NCBI GenBank assembly: GCA_030148605.1
Contig: JASBTD010000036.1
Location: forward strand, 1-64,000
DNA length: 64,000 bases
Direction: 5' to 3'
Source: Erythrobacter sp.
GTDB lineage: Bacteria; Pseudomonadota; Alphaproteobacteria; Sphingomonadales; Sphingomonadaceae
The notes below the pieces were generated by a model. The model saw only the letters and a list, made by a program, of their open reading frames with translations. It was not told the origin of the DNA and ran no database searches. The translations under genes were made by a program, and so were the position numbers. Below are positions 1 through 8,416 of the stretch, piece after piece (the first letter of the stretch is position 1; every line of letters begins with the position of its first letter).

Positions 1-201
1 GGCCCCGGCATCCCGGCGCAACAGATCGAAGCCATGCTCGAACCTTTCCAGCGCGGCGATGCCAGCCGTAACCGGCAGACAGGCGGTGCCGGGCTGGGGC
101 TGACGCTTACCCGCGCAATCGCGCTCCAGCATGGCGGCGAGCTCGTGCTCGTCAATCGCCCCGAAGGCGGGCTACGCGCCGAGATCAGGCTGCCGCTTTA
201 G
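1..201 (+). CDS. Sensor histidine kinase, C-terminal fragment
   Basis: The reading frame is open from base 1 to a TAG at 199-201, so only the last 66 residues lie in the window. They carry the end of a GHKL ATPase domain: a GPGIP segment (G1 box) at the very start and a [19 protein letters not shown] segment (G2 box, with the helix that follows it) at about residues 33-51. This is the ATP-binding part of a two-component sensor kinase. The sensing domain, H-box and any cognate response regulator lie to the left, so the signal is unknown. The stop codon overlaps the end of the convergent ATPase gene on the other strand by four bases. Confidence 0.85.
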   Translation, partial: GPGIPAQQIEAMLEPFQRGDASRNRQTGGAGLGLTLTRAIALQHGGELVLVNRPEGGLRAEIRLPL

Positions 202-1742
202 CGCATCAAACTGCCGAGAACATTGCGGACAAAGGCGTTGGCACCGGTGCGGACCGGGTCAGCACTCGATTTCTTGCCCATTGCCGCGGCGACGCCGATG
301 GACACCAGCGATCCGGCTGCGGCCTTGATCCCCGCCTTGCCGGCCTTTTCCCACCAGCTGGTGGTCTTGCGGCTGCGCTTGGCGACTTCTTCTTCGCCTT
401 TTTCCTCGACCTCTTTTGCAGTTTCAACCGCGTCGAGCGCTTTCGCCGCCAGCACTTCTTCCGCGCTTTCGCGGTCTACGCGTTCGTCATACTTCCCGTC
501 ATGCGGACTGACTGACTGGATGATCGCGCGTTCCTTTGCCGTGACCGGTCCGAGGCGCGAGCGCGGCGGCTTGATCAGCGTGCGCTGGACCACCGTGGGC
601 GCGCCATCTTCATCAAGCGTGGAGACCAGCGCCTCGCCGACCTTCAGCTCGGTAATCGCTTCAGCCACATCGAGATCGGGATTGATGCGGAAAGTCTCCG
701 CCGCTGCCTTGATCGCGCGCTGGTCACGCGGGGTGAACGCGCGCAATGCATGCTGCACCTTATTGCCTAGCTGCCCGGCCACTTCCTCCGGAATGTCGAT
801 CGGATTCTGGGTGCAGAAATAGACGCCCACGCCTTTTGATCGGATCAGCCGCACGACCTGCTCGATCTTGTCCTGCAGCGCCTTGGGCGCGTCATCGAAC
901 AGCAAATGCGCTTCATCGAAGAAGAACACCAGCTTTGGCTTATCGGGGTCACCCACTTCAGGCAGACTTTCGAACAGTTCAGCCAGCAACCACAGCAGGA
1001 ACGTGGCGTAAAGCTTGGGGCTGCGCATCAGCTTGTCTGCGGCCAGCACATTCACATAGCCGCGGCCCTGCTCATCGCTTTTGAGGAAATCGCCGATTTC
1101 CAGCGCGGGCTCGCCAAAGAACATGTCTGCGCCCTGTGCTTCGAAACTGAGCAATTGACGCTGGATCGCGCCCACCGATTGCTTGGTGACATTGCCATAT
1201 TTGCCTGAGAGCTCGCTGGCGTTCTCAGCTGCCCAGAGGAGGACGGCCTGCAAATCCTCGAAATCGAGCAAGAGCACCGGCTTGCCATCGTTCATGATGC
1301 CTTCGTCAGCGGCCCTGAACACGATCTGCAGCACGCCTTCCTGCGTGTCATTCAAATCAAGCAAGCGTGACAGGAGCAGCGGCCCCATCTCCGAAATCGT
1401 GGTGCGGATCGGATGGCCCTGCTCGCCATAGAGATCCCAGAACACCACCGGATTGTCCGAATAGGCATAGTCATCCATGCCCAGTTCTTTGGCGCGGCCT
1501 TCCAGCTTGTCAGCATGTTTGAAGGTCGGCGAGCCGGGCATCGAAATGCCGGAAAGGTCGCCCTTCACATCCGCCACAAACACCGGAACGCCATTGGCGG
1601 AGAAACTTTCCGCCAGCCCTTGAAGCGTTACGGTCTTGCCGGTGCCGGTTGCGCCCGCGATCAATCCGTGGCGGTTGGCGCGGCTGAGATCGAGATATTG
1701 CTTCTCGCCATTGGCGGCGAGGCCGATGAAAATGCTGCTCAT
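198..1742 (-). CDS. HerA-like DUF853 ATPase
   Basis: Protein of 514 residues matching the DUF853 (YjgR-like) family of HerA/FtsK-type P-loop ATPases. Walker A GATGTGKT is at residues 30-37 and a Walker [10 protein letters not shown] at about 271-279. A typical nucleotide-proximal segment, [11 protein letters not shown], follows, then an arginine-rich segment around [16 protein letters not shown]. The last 80 residues are charged ([10 protein letters not shown]) and end in a Gly/Ala-rich stretch, normal for the family. The cellular role is poorly defined; it is usually described as a soluble hexameric ATPase. It is transcribed away from pabB, and its 3' end touches the histidine-kinase stop. 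Family assignment is firm; function is not. Confidence 0.9.
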   Translation of the reverse strand: MSSIFIGLAANGEKQYLDLSRANRHGLIAGATGTGKTVTLQGLAESFSANGVPVFVADVKGDLSGISMPGSPTFKHADKLEGRAKELGMDDYAYSDNPVVFWDLYGEQGHPIRTTISEMGPLLLSRLLDLNDTQEGVLQIVFRAADEGIMNDGKPVLLLDFEDLQAVLLWAAENASELSGKYGNVTKQSVGAIQRQLLSFEAQGADMFFGEPALEIGDFLKSDEQGRGYVNVLAADKLMRSPKLYATFLLWLLAELFESLPEVGDPDKPKLVFFFDEAHLLFDDAPKALQDKIEQVVRLIRSKGVGVYFCTQNPIDIPEEVAGQLGNKVQHALRAFTPRDQRAIKAAAETFRINPDLDVAEAITELKVGEALVSTLDEDGAPTVVQRTLIKPPRSRLGPVTAKERAIIQSVSPHDGKYDERVDRESAEEVLAAKALDAVETAKEVEEKGEEEVAKRSRKTTSWWEKAGKAGIKAAAGSLVSIGVAAAMGKKSSADPVRTGANAFVRNVLGSLMR

Positions 1743-1856
1743 GGGTGGTTCTGGCGCCCCTTAGCCTGAAGAAAATGCGACAAACTGTGTGGCGCAGCAG
1801 GGCACAGGCGGTCAAGTGATAGACTTGTCGTCACGATTGGCTAAGGCAGGCTGGAC

Positions 1857-3665
1857 ATGGGCGAGAACACTCCCTTCATCCTGCTTGACGATGCGAGACA
1901 GAGCGGCGCGGCCCCCGCGCATCTCTATCAGAACCCGCGCGAAGTGTTCGTCGCGCGGCAGGCAAGCGAAGTTGCAGAGGTGCTCGCAGCAGCTGATGCT
2001 GCCCGGCGCGAAAGCGGCGGCACGCTGGCGGGCTATATCGCTTACGAAGCCGGGCTCGCGCTTGAGCCCAGGCTGGCATCGCTGGCCGACGGGCGCAGCG
2101 GAGCGGCAGGGCCGCTGGTGTGGCTGGGCCTGTTTGACAGCGAGCAGGCAATCCCTGCGAATGATGTGCCGCAATGGCTTGCTGCCCGCGCTGACGGCGA
2201 GGCATCGATCGGGCCGATGGTCCCGCAGCTGTCGACCGGCGCATATCTCGCCGCATTCGAACGGATGCAGGAAGCAATCCGCGCAGGAGACATTTATCAG
2301 GTCAATCTGACGTACCAGCTGGCCGGTTCCTATCGCGGCGATCCGGTGGCGCTTTATGCTGCGCTGCGCCCTGCCGCCGAAGCGGGCTATGGCGGATTGC
2401 TGTTCGATGGCTCGCACTGGCTGCTCAGCCTTAGCCCCGAGCTATTTGTTTCACTGAAAGGGGATGCGGCCAAGGTCAAGCCGATGAAAGGCACCCGGCC
2501 GCGCAGCTCGGATCCGGACACCGATCGCTCGCTTGCAGAAGAGCTTGCCCATTCGGAAAAGGACAAGGCCGAAAACCTGATGATCCTTGACCTGATGCGC
2601 AATGATCTGAGCCGCGTGGCCGAGGCCGGTAGCGTGCGGGTGGAAGCGCCCTTCACCGTCGAAAGCTATCCTACGGTGCACCAGATGGTCTCTACCGTGC
2701 ATGCAAAGCTGCAGCCCGGCAAAGCCGCGGTTGACCTGATCCATGCGATCTTCCCTTGCGGCTCCATCACTGGCGCGCCCAAGATCCGCGCAATGGAGCT
2801 GATCCACGAGGTGGAGCGCGATGCGCGCGGAGCCTATTGCGGGGCGATCGGGCGGATTGATGCCAATGGCGATGCCGCATTCAACGTCGCGATCCGCACG
2901 CTGCGGCTGACGCCGGAGGAAAACAATCGCGGACGTGCCATGATGGGGGTGGGTTCCGCCATCGTTGCCGACAGCGATGCCATGGCGGAACGGCGCGAGT
3001 GCGAAGTGAAGGCAGGCTTTGTGCGCCGTGCCTCGCCTGAACATCGCGCTGCCGATTGCGATCTGATCGAAACCATGCTGTTCGATCCTGAAAGCGGGAT
3101 CGATCTGCTGGAGCTGCATCTTGAGCGGATCAAGGCGAGCGCCGCCGAGCTGGGTTTTGCGTTTGATCGTCACGCCGCACGCAACCAGATCCAGGCGCTG
3201 TGCTTTGATCTGGACCAGCGCAGCAAGGTCCGCTTGCTGGCATCGCGCAAGGGCGCGCTGGTGCTGGAAACCAGACCTGCACCCGAGCCTCTCGAAGCGC
3301 CGCTAAAATGCATTGCATTGCCTTTACCGGTTGACCCTGGCGACTGGCGACTGCGCCACAAGACCAGCGACCGCAGTTTCTATGAGGAAGCGCTGGAAAC
3401 CGCCAAGCATGCCGGGGCGGACGAGGCCTTGCTGGTCCATCCTGAAGGCTTTCTCACTGAAGGCAGCTTTACCAGCGTGTTCGTCGAGCGCGGCGGCATG
3501 CTATTGACCCCGCCGGCTTCGCTCGGGCTGTTGCCCGGCGTATTGCGACGCTCGCTGATCGAAAGCGGCAAGGCGCGCGAAGAAGACTTGACCTTGGAAG
3601 ACCTCGAAAATGGCTTTTTCCTCGGCAATGCTGTGCGCGGGCTGATGAAAGCTGAACTGATATGA
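1857..3665 (+). CDS. pabB: Aminodeoxychorismate synthase component I fused to aminodeoxychorismate lyase (PabB-PabC)
   Basis: Protein of 602 residues in two parts. Residues 1 to about 390 are the chorismate-binding domain of aminodeoxychorismate synthase. The MKGTRPR segment at 210-216 contains the lysine that marks PabB rather than TrpE, and PCGSITGAPK follows at 300-309. Residues from about 400 to the end are a fold-type IV PLP enzyme resembling PabC, with a probable Schiff-base lysine in LRHKTSDR near 502 and TEGSFTSVF further on. Together they convert chorismate (with ammonia from a separate PabA amidotransferase) to 4-aminobenzoate for folate synthesis. No pabA is visible here. The stop overlaps the next gene by four bases (ATGA), indicating translational coupling. 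Confidence 0.93.
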   Translation: MGENTPFILLDDARQSGAAPAHLYQNPREVFVARQASEVAEVLAAADAARRESGGTLAGYIAYEAGLALEPRLASLADGRSGAAGPLVWLGLFDSEQAIPANDVPQWLAARADGEASIGPMVPQLSTGAYLAAFERMQEAIRAGDIYQVNLTYQLAGSYRGDPVALYAALRPAAEAGYGGLLFDGSHWLLSLSPELFVSLKGDAAKVKPMKGTRPRSSDPDTDRSLAEELAHSEKDKAENLMILDLMRNDLSRVAEAGSVRVEAPFTVESYPTVHQMVSTVHAKLQPGKAAVDLIHAIFPCGSITGAPKIRAMELIHEVERDARGAYCGAIGRIDANGDAAFNVAIRTLRLTPEENNRGRAMMGVGSAIVADSDAMAERRECEVKAGFVRRASPEHRAADCDLIETMLFDPESGIDLLELHLERIKASAAELGFAFDRHAARNQIQALCFDLDQRSKVRLLASRKGALVLETRPAPEPLEAPLKCIALPLPVDPGDWRLRHKTSDRSFYEEALETAKHAGADEALLVHPEGFLTEGSFTSVFVERGGMLLTPPASLGLLPGVLRRSLIESGKAREEDLTLEDLENGFFLGNAVRGLMKAELI

Positions 3666-4384
3666 ATATCGAAATCCTATACGAAGACGGCGAAGCGCTG
3701 GTGATCAACAAACCTGCCGGGTTGCCCGTGGACCGCCCGAAGCGCGGCGGCCCCGCGCTGTGGGACCATATCGAGCAATTGAAGATGGGCTTCCAGCGAC
3801 CGCCTGTCGCAGTGCATCGGCTCGACACGGATACCAGCGGCTGCCTGATTCTGGCGCGCAATCCGAAAGCCTTGAAGCGCTTCAACAAGGCGTTCGAGGA
3901 TCGCCTGGTTGGCAAGACCTATCTGGCGGTAATGGATTTCGAACCGAGTGAGCAATCAGGCACAATTGAACTAGCCCTTTCCAAGATCAGCTCGGCAGAA
4001 AAAGGCTGGCGCATGATTGCAGCGAAGAAAGGCAAGCCTGCCGTTTCGCATTGGGAATTGCTGCAAACCATCGGGGAGGGTGACCGCAAACGCTCGCTGA
4101 TCCGCTTTCGGCCAGAGACCGGGCGCACACATCAGCTGCGCGTCCACGCCTTGCAAGGGCTGGGCGTTCCGCTGCTGGGCGATCCGGTATACGGGCCAGT
4201 GCGCGGACAAAACAAAGGCGCACCGCGCACCATGCTGCACGCCGAAGCGATCCATATGGCCCGCCCCGGCAAGGATGCCGTCAGCGCCTATGCCCCTTTC
4301 CCGGAAGATTTTGCCCGCACCGGGCTGAGTGCGCCTGAACCGCCGCCACCGCCCGAACGTGCGCCAATTGCCCCCAATGGATGA
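3662..4384 (+). CDS. RluA-family RNA pseudouridine synthase
   Basis: Protein of 240 residues with the RluA-type catalytic motif HRLDTDTSG at 52-60, where Asp55 is the expected nucleophile. RTHQLRVHA and LLGDPVYG follow, both typical of the family. There is no N-terminal S4 domain, so it resembles the short RluA/TruC-like enzymes. It isomerises uridine to pseudouridine in rRNA or tRNA; the target base cannot be read from sequence. The C-terminus has a proline-rich tail (PEPPPPPERAP). Its start overlaps the pabB stop and its stop overlaps the next start, so the three genes form one operon. Confidence 0.92.
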   Translation: MNIEILYEDGEALVINKPAGLPVDRPKRGGPALWDHIEQLKMGFQRPPVAVHRLDTDTSGCLILARNPKALKRFNKAFEDRLVGKTYLAVMDFEPSEQSGTIELALSKISSAEKGWRMIAAKKGKPAVSHWELLQTIGEGDRKRSLIRFRPETGRTHQLRVHALQGLGVPLLGDPVYGPVRGQNKGAPRTMLHAEAIHMARPGKDAVSAYAPFPEDFARTGLSAPEPPPPPERAPIAPNG

Positions 4385-4793
4385 CGATCTGCTCACGCGC
4401 GCGCATGCCCTGGCAGTGGAGAGCTTCCTCGCCGGCAGCGGGCCGGGTGGCCAGAATGCCAACAAGGTCGCAACCGAAGTCCAGCTGCGGCTCAACATCT
4501 ACAAATTGCGCCTAGCGCCGCCGGTCTTTGCGCGGCTCAAGGAGATTGCCGGCAGCAAGCTCACCGCCTCAGGCGACCTGCTGATCACTGCCAGGGAGCA
4601 CCGCACGCAAGAGGCCAACCGTGCCGAAGCGCGGGCAAAGCTTGAGAAGCTGCTGAAGCAAGCGCACGAGCGCCCCAAGAAGCGCGCCCAGAGCCGCATC
4701 AACCGCGTGGGCAAGGTCCAACGGCTCAAAGCGAAGAAAGTGCGCGGCGAAGTGAAGGCCAAAAGAGGCAAGGTTTCGCGCTCCGATTGGTGA
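4377..4793 (+). CDS. arfB: Peptidyl-tRNA hydrolase ArfB (alternative ribosome-rescue factor)
   Basis: Small release-factor-like protein (138 residues from the ATG at 4377) with the GPGGQNANK motif at 22-30, the GGQ peptidyl-hydrolysis loop. A long basic tail (KKRAQSRINRVGKVQ and on to the end) is characteristic of ArfB/YaeJ, where it enters the empty mRNA channel of stalled ribosomes. The frame could start at 4329, but that would lie deep in the preceding gene; the ATG at 4377 overlaps its stop by only eight bases and gives the usual family N-terminus. It lacks the codon-recognition domains of RF1/RF2, as expected. It probably frees ribosomes stalled on non-stop mRNA. Confidence 0.92.
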   Translation: MDDDLLTRAHALAVESFLAGSGPGGQNANKVATEVQLRLNIYKLRLAPPVFARLKEIAGSKLTASGDLLITAREHRTQEANRAEARAKLEKLLKQAHERPKKRAQSRINRVGKVQRLKAKKVRGEVKAKRGKVSRSDW

Positions 4794-4843
4794 TGCGCAG
4801 CTTGACTTTCGCGCCAGAATCACTCAATGGCGCGCCTCTGGAA

Positions 4844-4873
4844 GGCGGTGCGCTCGCGCCGCCCGTATTTTTT
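4844..4873 (+). terminator. Rho-independent terminator after the pabB-rluA-arfB operon
   Basis: A nine-base arm GGCGGTGCG at 4844-4852 pairs with CGCGCCGCC at 4855-4863 (one T-G pair, very short loop) and is followed by TATTTTTT at 4866-4873. It lies 51 bases after the arfB stop and before rpmG, so it most likely ends the folate/RNA-modification operon. A second small hairpin, GGCTGAT-G-ATCAGCC at 4875-4889, follows directly. Confidence 0.75.
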
Positions 4874-4914
4874 CGGCTGATGATCAGCCCTTTTGCAAGT
4901 TTTAGGATACCGTC

Positions 4915-5082
4915 ATGGCGAAGCCAGCAACCGTCAAGATCAAGCTCGTCTCGACTGCAGACACGGGCTTCTATTACGTGACGAAGAAGAACCCGCGCAA
5001 CATCACTGAGAAGATGACCTTCCGCAAGTATGACCCGGTTGTGCGCAAGCACGTCGAGTTCAAGGAAGCCAAGATCAAGTGA
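4915..5082 (+). CDS. rpmG: 50S ribosomal protein L33
   Basis: A 55-residue reading frame beginning [20 protein letters not shown] and ending EFKEAKIK. It has the usual L33 core ([19 protein letters not shown]). L33 binds 23S rRNA in the large subunit near the E site. This copy lacks the CxxC zinc-binding pairs, so it is the zinc-independent form usual in proteobacteria. An AGGA at 4904-4907 is seven bases upstream of the ATG. It stands alone behind a terminator and has its own promoter region. The length is normal for the family. Confidence 0.95.
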   Translation: MAKPATVKIKLVSTADTGFYYVTKKNPRNITEKMTFRKYDPVVRKHVEFKEAKIK

Positions 5083-5150
5083 TCTGCCTGAACGGCTGAA
5101 CGCATCCAAGTTCAGTGACAGTTCAACGCACCGCCGCTAAAGCGCGCTGC

Positions 5151-5816
5151 ATGGACAAGTTCAAACTCTTCACAAAACGCCCGCTGCGCACTGCGCTGGC
5201 GGGCGCTTTGCTGTGCGCAATGCCCGCTGCAACTGCGGTGCCCGCACCAGCCATCGCGCAGTCGGAGGCAGCCGACCTCGATCGTGCCGTAACTGCATTG
5301 CGCGCGATCTCGACCATGCGCGCCGATTTCTCGCAGACTGACCGCCAGGGCCAAGTGGCACAAGGCGTGATGACGCTGAAGCGCGGCGGCAAGATCCGCT
5401 TCGAATATGGCAGTGATGAGTCCCTGTTGATCATTTCCAACGGGCGCTCGCTTTACCTGGTCGATTATGAAGTGAACCAGGTCCAGCGCTGGCCGATCCG
5501 CAATTCACCATTGGGTGCATTGCTTGACCCCGATCGCGACATTTCGCGCTATGGCAAGCTGTTGCCAACCGGCAATCCGGACGTCGTGAGCATCGAAGTG
5601 CGCGACCCCAAGCGCCCCGAGTTCGGGGTGATGACCATGATCTTCGTGCGCGATGCGACAGCGCCGGGCGGATTGGAGCTCAACACCTGGGTTGCGCTCG
5701 ATTCGCAGAACCACCGCACCACGGTGCGCTTGCGGAATCACCGCTACGGAGTCGCGGTGGATGACAGCGCCTTTCGCTTCCGCGATCCGCGCCGTTCATC
5801 TCGTCGCCCGGGCTGA
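5151..5816 (+). CDS. lolA: Outer-membrane lipoprotein carrier protein LolA
   Basis: About 221 residues from the ATG at 5151. It has a clear Sec signal peptide (basic KRPLR, hydrophobic TALAGALLCAM, then an AQS-type cleavage site). The mature part matches LolA: ISTMRADFSQTDRQGQVAQGVMTLKRGGKIRFEY near the N-terminus and YLVDYEVNQVQRWPI in the middle. LolA carries lipoproteins across the periplasm from the LolCDE transporter to the outer membrane. An in-frame GTG at 5115 would add 12 residues before the signal peptide; I prefer 5151 because the signal peptide then starts normally. Several lipoprotein clients are encoded nearby. Confidence 0.9.
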   Translation: MDKFKLFTKRPLRTALAGALLCAMPAATAVPAPAIAQSEAADLDRAVTALRAISTMRADFSQTDRQGQVAQGVMTLKRGGKIRFEYGSDESLLIISNGRSLYLVDYEVNQVQRWPIRNSPLGALLDPDRDISRYGKLLPTGNPDVVSIEVRDPKRPEFGVMTMIFVRDATAPGGLELNTWVALDSQNHRTTVRLRNHRYGVAVDDSAFRFRDPRRSSRRPG

Positions 5817-5880
5817 ACGCTTCACCCTTATGCGGTTGTAAGAATGCGACAGAATGCCGCCCGCCATTCATTTACGTGAA

Positions 5881-6027
5881 AGGCGAAAGAGAGTAGTCTG
5901 CCTTGGCAAGTCGGCGGAAGGCGGGTTTCCCCCCTGTTGCCCCAACCTTCGCTGCAATGGCTTGCACCAGCGTGACGAACGCTCAATTGAAACCCTCGTG
6001 CCAATGCCCCCGGCGCGAGGGTTTTTT
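5881..6027 (+). ncRNA. Candidate structured small RNA ending in a terminator
   Basis: Between lolA and the convergent phosphatase gene there is no credible ORF, yet there are nested complementary segments. GCAAG 5906-5910 pairs with CTTGC 5961-5965, enclosing GAAGG 5917-5921 with CCTTC 5946-5950, enclosing a GGG/CCC pair. A second hairpin AGCGT-GACGA-ACGCT lies at 5969-5983, then a strong terminator at 5993-6027. A purine-rich 5' part, a long rod and an intrinsic terminator fit an independently transcribed small RNA; a 6S-like RNA is one possibility. I cannot match it to a named family by eye and the 5' end is a guess. It could also be a long lolA 3' UTR. Confidence 0.35.
5993..6027 (+). terminator. 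Strong rho-independent terminator
   Basis: CCCTCGTGCC at 5993-6002 pairs with GGCGCGAGGG at 6012-6021 (nine Watson-Crick pairs plus one G-U), with a nine-base loop, followed by TTTTTT at 6022-6027. It ends transcription on the plus strand after lolA or after the candidate small RNA. On the minus strand the stem is followed only by TTT, so it is probably one-directional. Confidence 0.85.
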
Positions 6028-6056
6028 GTATGGAAATTTGAGCGAGGCCTTGTGGT

Positions 6057-7487
6057 TTACTTATCCCAGCCCAGCGCTTTCACGATGATGTCATAGATCA
6101 CATTCTGCTCGATCACGCCGCGCACACGTTCTGCACCCGGGCCATTCCCGTATAGCGCGACATCTTCGCCGCCGTGCGTTTCGCTGCTGGTGGGGATCGC
6201 CGCTTGCTGATGCGCATGAACGCCGGTTTCAGGGACAGGGCGCTCTGCCATGTTCGCGATCGCGCCCGGGCCATTTTGGTAACCCAGCGTGGTGTAAGGC
6301 TTGCCATCTGTGGCTGTAGTTGCCTGTGCCAGCTCTTCCGAGCCACCTTCGGGCGGCACGACCAGCCCCAGAATATCGTTCCCGCGGCGCGGATAGCCCG
6401 ACATAGTGAAAACATGGCTGTGATCGGCTGTAACAAGAATCAGCGTTTCGGAAGGATCGGTGTTGTCGATCGCATATTGGATCGCATTGGCAAACTCGAC
6501 CGCTTCTTCCAGCGCATATCCTGCTTGCCCAGCGTGGTGACCATGGTCGATTCGGCCCGATTCGACCATCAGGTAATAACCTTCCGGATCATCCTTCAGC
6601 CGCGCGATCGCCTGCTGCGTCATTTCAGTCAGCGTCGGCTCGGTCGAGTCTTCCGTCCGGTCAACGGTGTAGGTCATATGGCTGGGCGAAAAGAGGCCAA
6701 GCACCGGCTTGTCGGATGGCGCAGCGGCAAGCTCCGCCGATGTTGACACAAAGGTGCCGCCGGTTCGTGCGGCCCAGGCGGCGGGCAGATCTGCATCGGT
6801 CGCCAACCTGCGCCCGCCCTTGTCAGCGCCGAAGAATGCCGCCGTGCCGCCGCCCAGCGCGACATCGAAAGTGCTGTTGACCAGCTGCGTGGCGATATCG
6901 TCACACCCCTTGCCGCGCTGATCTTCAGGGATCCAGGCATCGGCTTCCCAGCCACGGTCAGGCGTGCGGGAATACACGCTCGCAGGAGTCGCGTGAGTAA
7001 TCCGCGCAGTTGAGACGATCCCGAGCGCGAGCCCGCGTTCCGTCGCCTGTTCACCCAGAATTGGCAGCGCATTCGCAAGCCCGCTCTGGCAATCGCCGCT
7101 GATGACATCGGGGCCAACGCCAATCGCGCCGATCTTGGTCTTCACGCCAGTGTGCATCGCGCTGGCTGTGCCTGCGCTGTCTGGCACCTGCGCATTGGTG
7201 TTATAGGTTTTCACCAGCGCCACATTGTCGAAATTCTCGAACGGCAGGACATACTCCTCACCGCTCTGGCCTTGTTTTTGCCCGGCATAGATACGCGCTG
7301 CGGTGATCGTCGAAATACCCATCCCGTCGCCGATGAACAGGATGACATTCTTCGCCTTGGGCTGCGGTGCCTCTACAGGCGTCGATGCGCTGGCCACTGA
7401 TCCTTGAGTAAAGGACCCGGGCGTGCAAGCGGCGAGCGGCATGGCAGCGGTGGCGGCAAGTACAATCGAACGGTGCAGGCGGATCAT
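6057..7487 (-). CDS. Alkaline phosphatase (PhoA family), predicted lipoprotein
   Basis: About 476 residues from the ATG at 7487, chosen because GAGGAG lies nine bases upstream and a lipoprotein signal begins there (lipobox LAAC, Cys21). The phosphatase signature is complete: FIGDGMG (metal Asp54), DSAGTASA with the nucleophilic Ser104, ESGRIDHGHHAG, TADHSH and ETHGGEDV. It hydrolyses phosphate monoesters in the periplasm. Most PhoA enzymes are soluble after Sec export; this one should be tethered to a membrane. It converges on the small-RNA terminator and is divergent from xthA. No PhoB box is obvious by eye in the short upstream gap. Confidence 0.92.
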   Translation of the reverse strand: MIRLHRSIVLAATAAMPLAACTPGSFTQGSVASASTPVEAPQPKAKNVILFIGDGMGISTITAARIYAGQKQGQSGEEYVLPFENFDNVALVKTYNTNAQVPDSAGTASAMHTGVKTKIGAIGVGPDVISGDCQSGLANALPILGEQATERGLALGIVSTARITHATPASVYSRTPDRGWEADAWIPEDQRGKGCDDIATQLVNSTFDVALGGGTAAFFGADKGGRRLATDADLPAAWAARTGGTFVSTSAELAAAPSDKPVLGLFSPSHMTYTVDRTEDSTEPTLTEMTQQAIARLKDDPEGYYLMVESGRIDHGHHAGQAGYALEEAVEFANAIQYAIDNTDPSETLILVTADHSHVFTMSGYPRRGNDILGLVVPPEGGSEELAQATTATDGKPYTTLGYQNGPGAIANMAERPVPETGVHAHQQAAIPTSSETHGGEDVALYGNGPGAERVRGVIEQNVIYDIIVKALGWDK

Positions 7488-7592
7488 CTCAGTCATCTCC
7501 TCTTTGGCAGATACCGCTATCGGGAAATAATGTGACCGCAAAGCGAAACCTGTGGCTGGACCGCGCACAATCCGGTCCCTAAGTGCTCTGGC

Positions 7593-8387
7593 ATGGTCTC
7601 TATCGCGACATGGAACATCAATTCAGTGCGGCTGCGGCTGCCGATCGTCGAACGCTTTCTGAAAGAGGAAGCGCCTGACGTGTTGTGTTTGCAGGAAATC
7701 AAGTGCCAGGAACACCAGTTTCCCTACGAACCGCTGGCAGCGCTCGGCTATCAACATGTCGCGGTGCATGGGCAAAAGGGTTATCACGGTGTGGCGACGG
7801 TCAGCCGCATCCCGCTGAAGGAATTCAGTCGGCATGACTGGCAGGCCAATGGCGAAGCGCGCCATGTGGGGGTGGAATTGCTTGGCCCGGGCCAGGGGAT
7901 GGTGCTGGAAAATGTCTATGTCCCGGCGGGTGGTGACGAACCCGATCGCGAAAAGAACCCCAAATTCGGGCAGAAGCTCGATTTCCTTGCCCGCATGACG
8001 GAATGGGCAGCCAAGATCGATCGCCCGACCATGATCGTGGGCGATTTCAACATCGCGCCGCTGGAAAGCGATGTGTGGAACCACAAGCAGTTGCTCAAAG
8101 TCGTCAGCCATACGCCGATCGAAGTGGAAACGCTTGAACGTTTCCAGCAAGCGCACCAATGGGTCGACCTCGGTCGCGAATTCATCCGCGATCCGGAGCG
8201 CTATTACAGCTGGTGGAGCTATCGCGCGAAGGACTGGAAAGCGAATGATCGCGGGCGCAGGCTCGACCATATGTGGGCCAGTCCAGAACTCGCGCGGCAA
8301 GCCAAGAGCCACCGGCTGCGCGAAGATGCGCGCGATTGGGAAAAGCCCAGCGACCATATCCCGCTGATCACGGAGTTTGCGCTCTGA
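7593..8387 (+). CDS. xthA: Exodeoxyribonuclease III (AP endonuclease)
   Basis: 264 residues of the exonuclease III / ExoA family of EEP nucleases. Visible motifs are ATWNINSVR at the N-terminus, LCLQEIKCQE (metal-binding Glu), GDFNIAP (Asp/Asn pair), RRLDHMWAS and the terminal SDHIPLI with the catalytic Asp-His. It cleaves DNA at abasic sites and removes 3' blocks in base-excision repair. Length is normal. Its stop codon overlaps or abuts the start of the ribA reading frame, so the two are likely co-transcribed. Confidence 0.95.
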   Translation: MVSIATWNINSVRLRLPIVERFLKEEAPDVLCLQEIKCQEHQFPYEPLAALGYQHVAVHGQKGYHGVATVSRIPLKEFSRHDWQANGEARHVGVELLGPGQGMVLENVYVPAGGDEPDREKNPKFGQKLDFLARMTEWAAKIDRPTMIVGDFNIAPLESDVWNHKQLLKVVSHTPIEVETLERFQQAHQWVDLGREFIRDPERYYSWWSYRAKDWKANDRGRRLDHMWASPELARQAKSHRLREDARDWEKPSDHIPLITEFAL

Positions 8388-8416
8388 CAGCGGGCACGCC
8401 TTCCCCCGCCCGCCGC

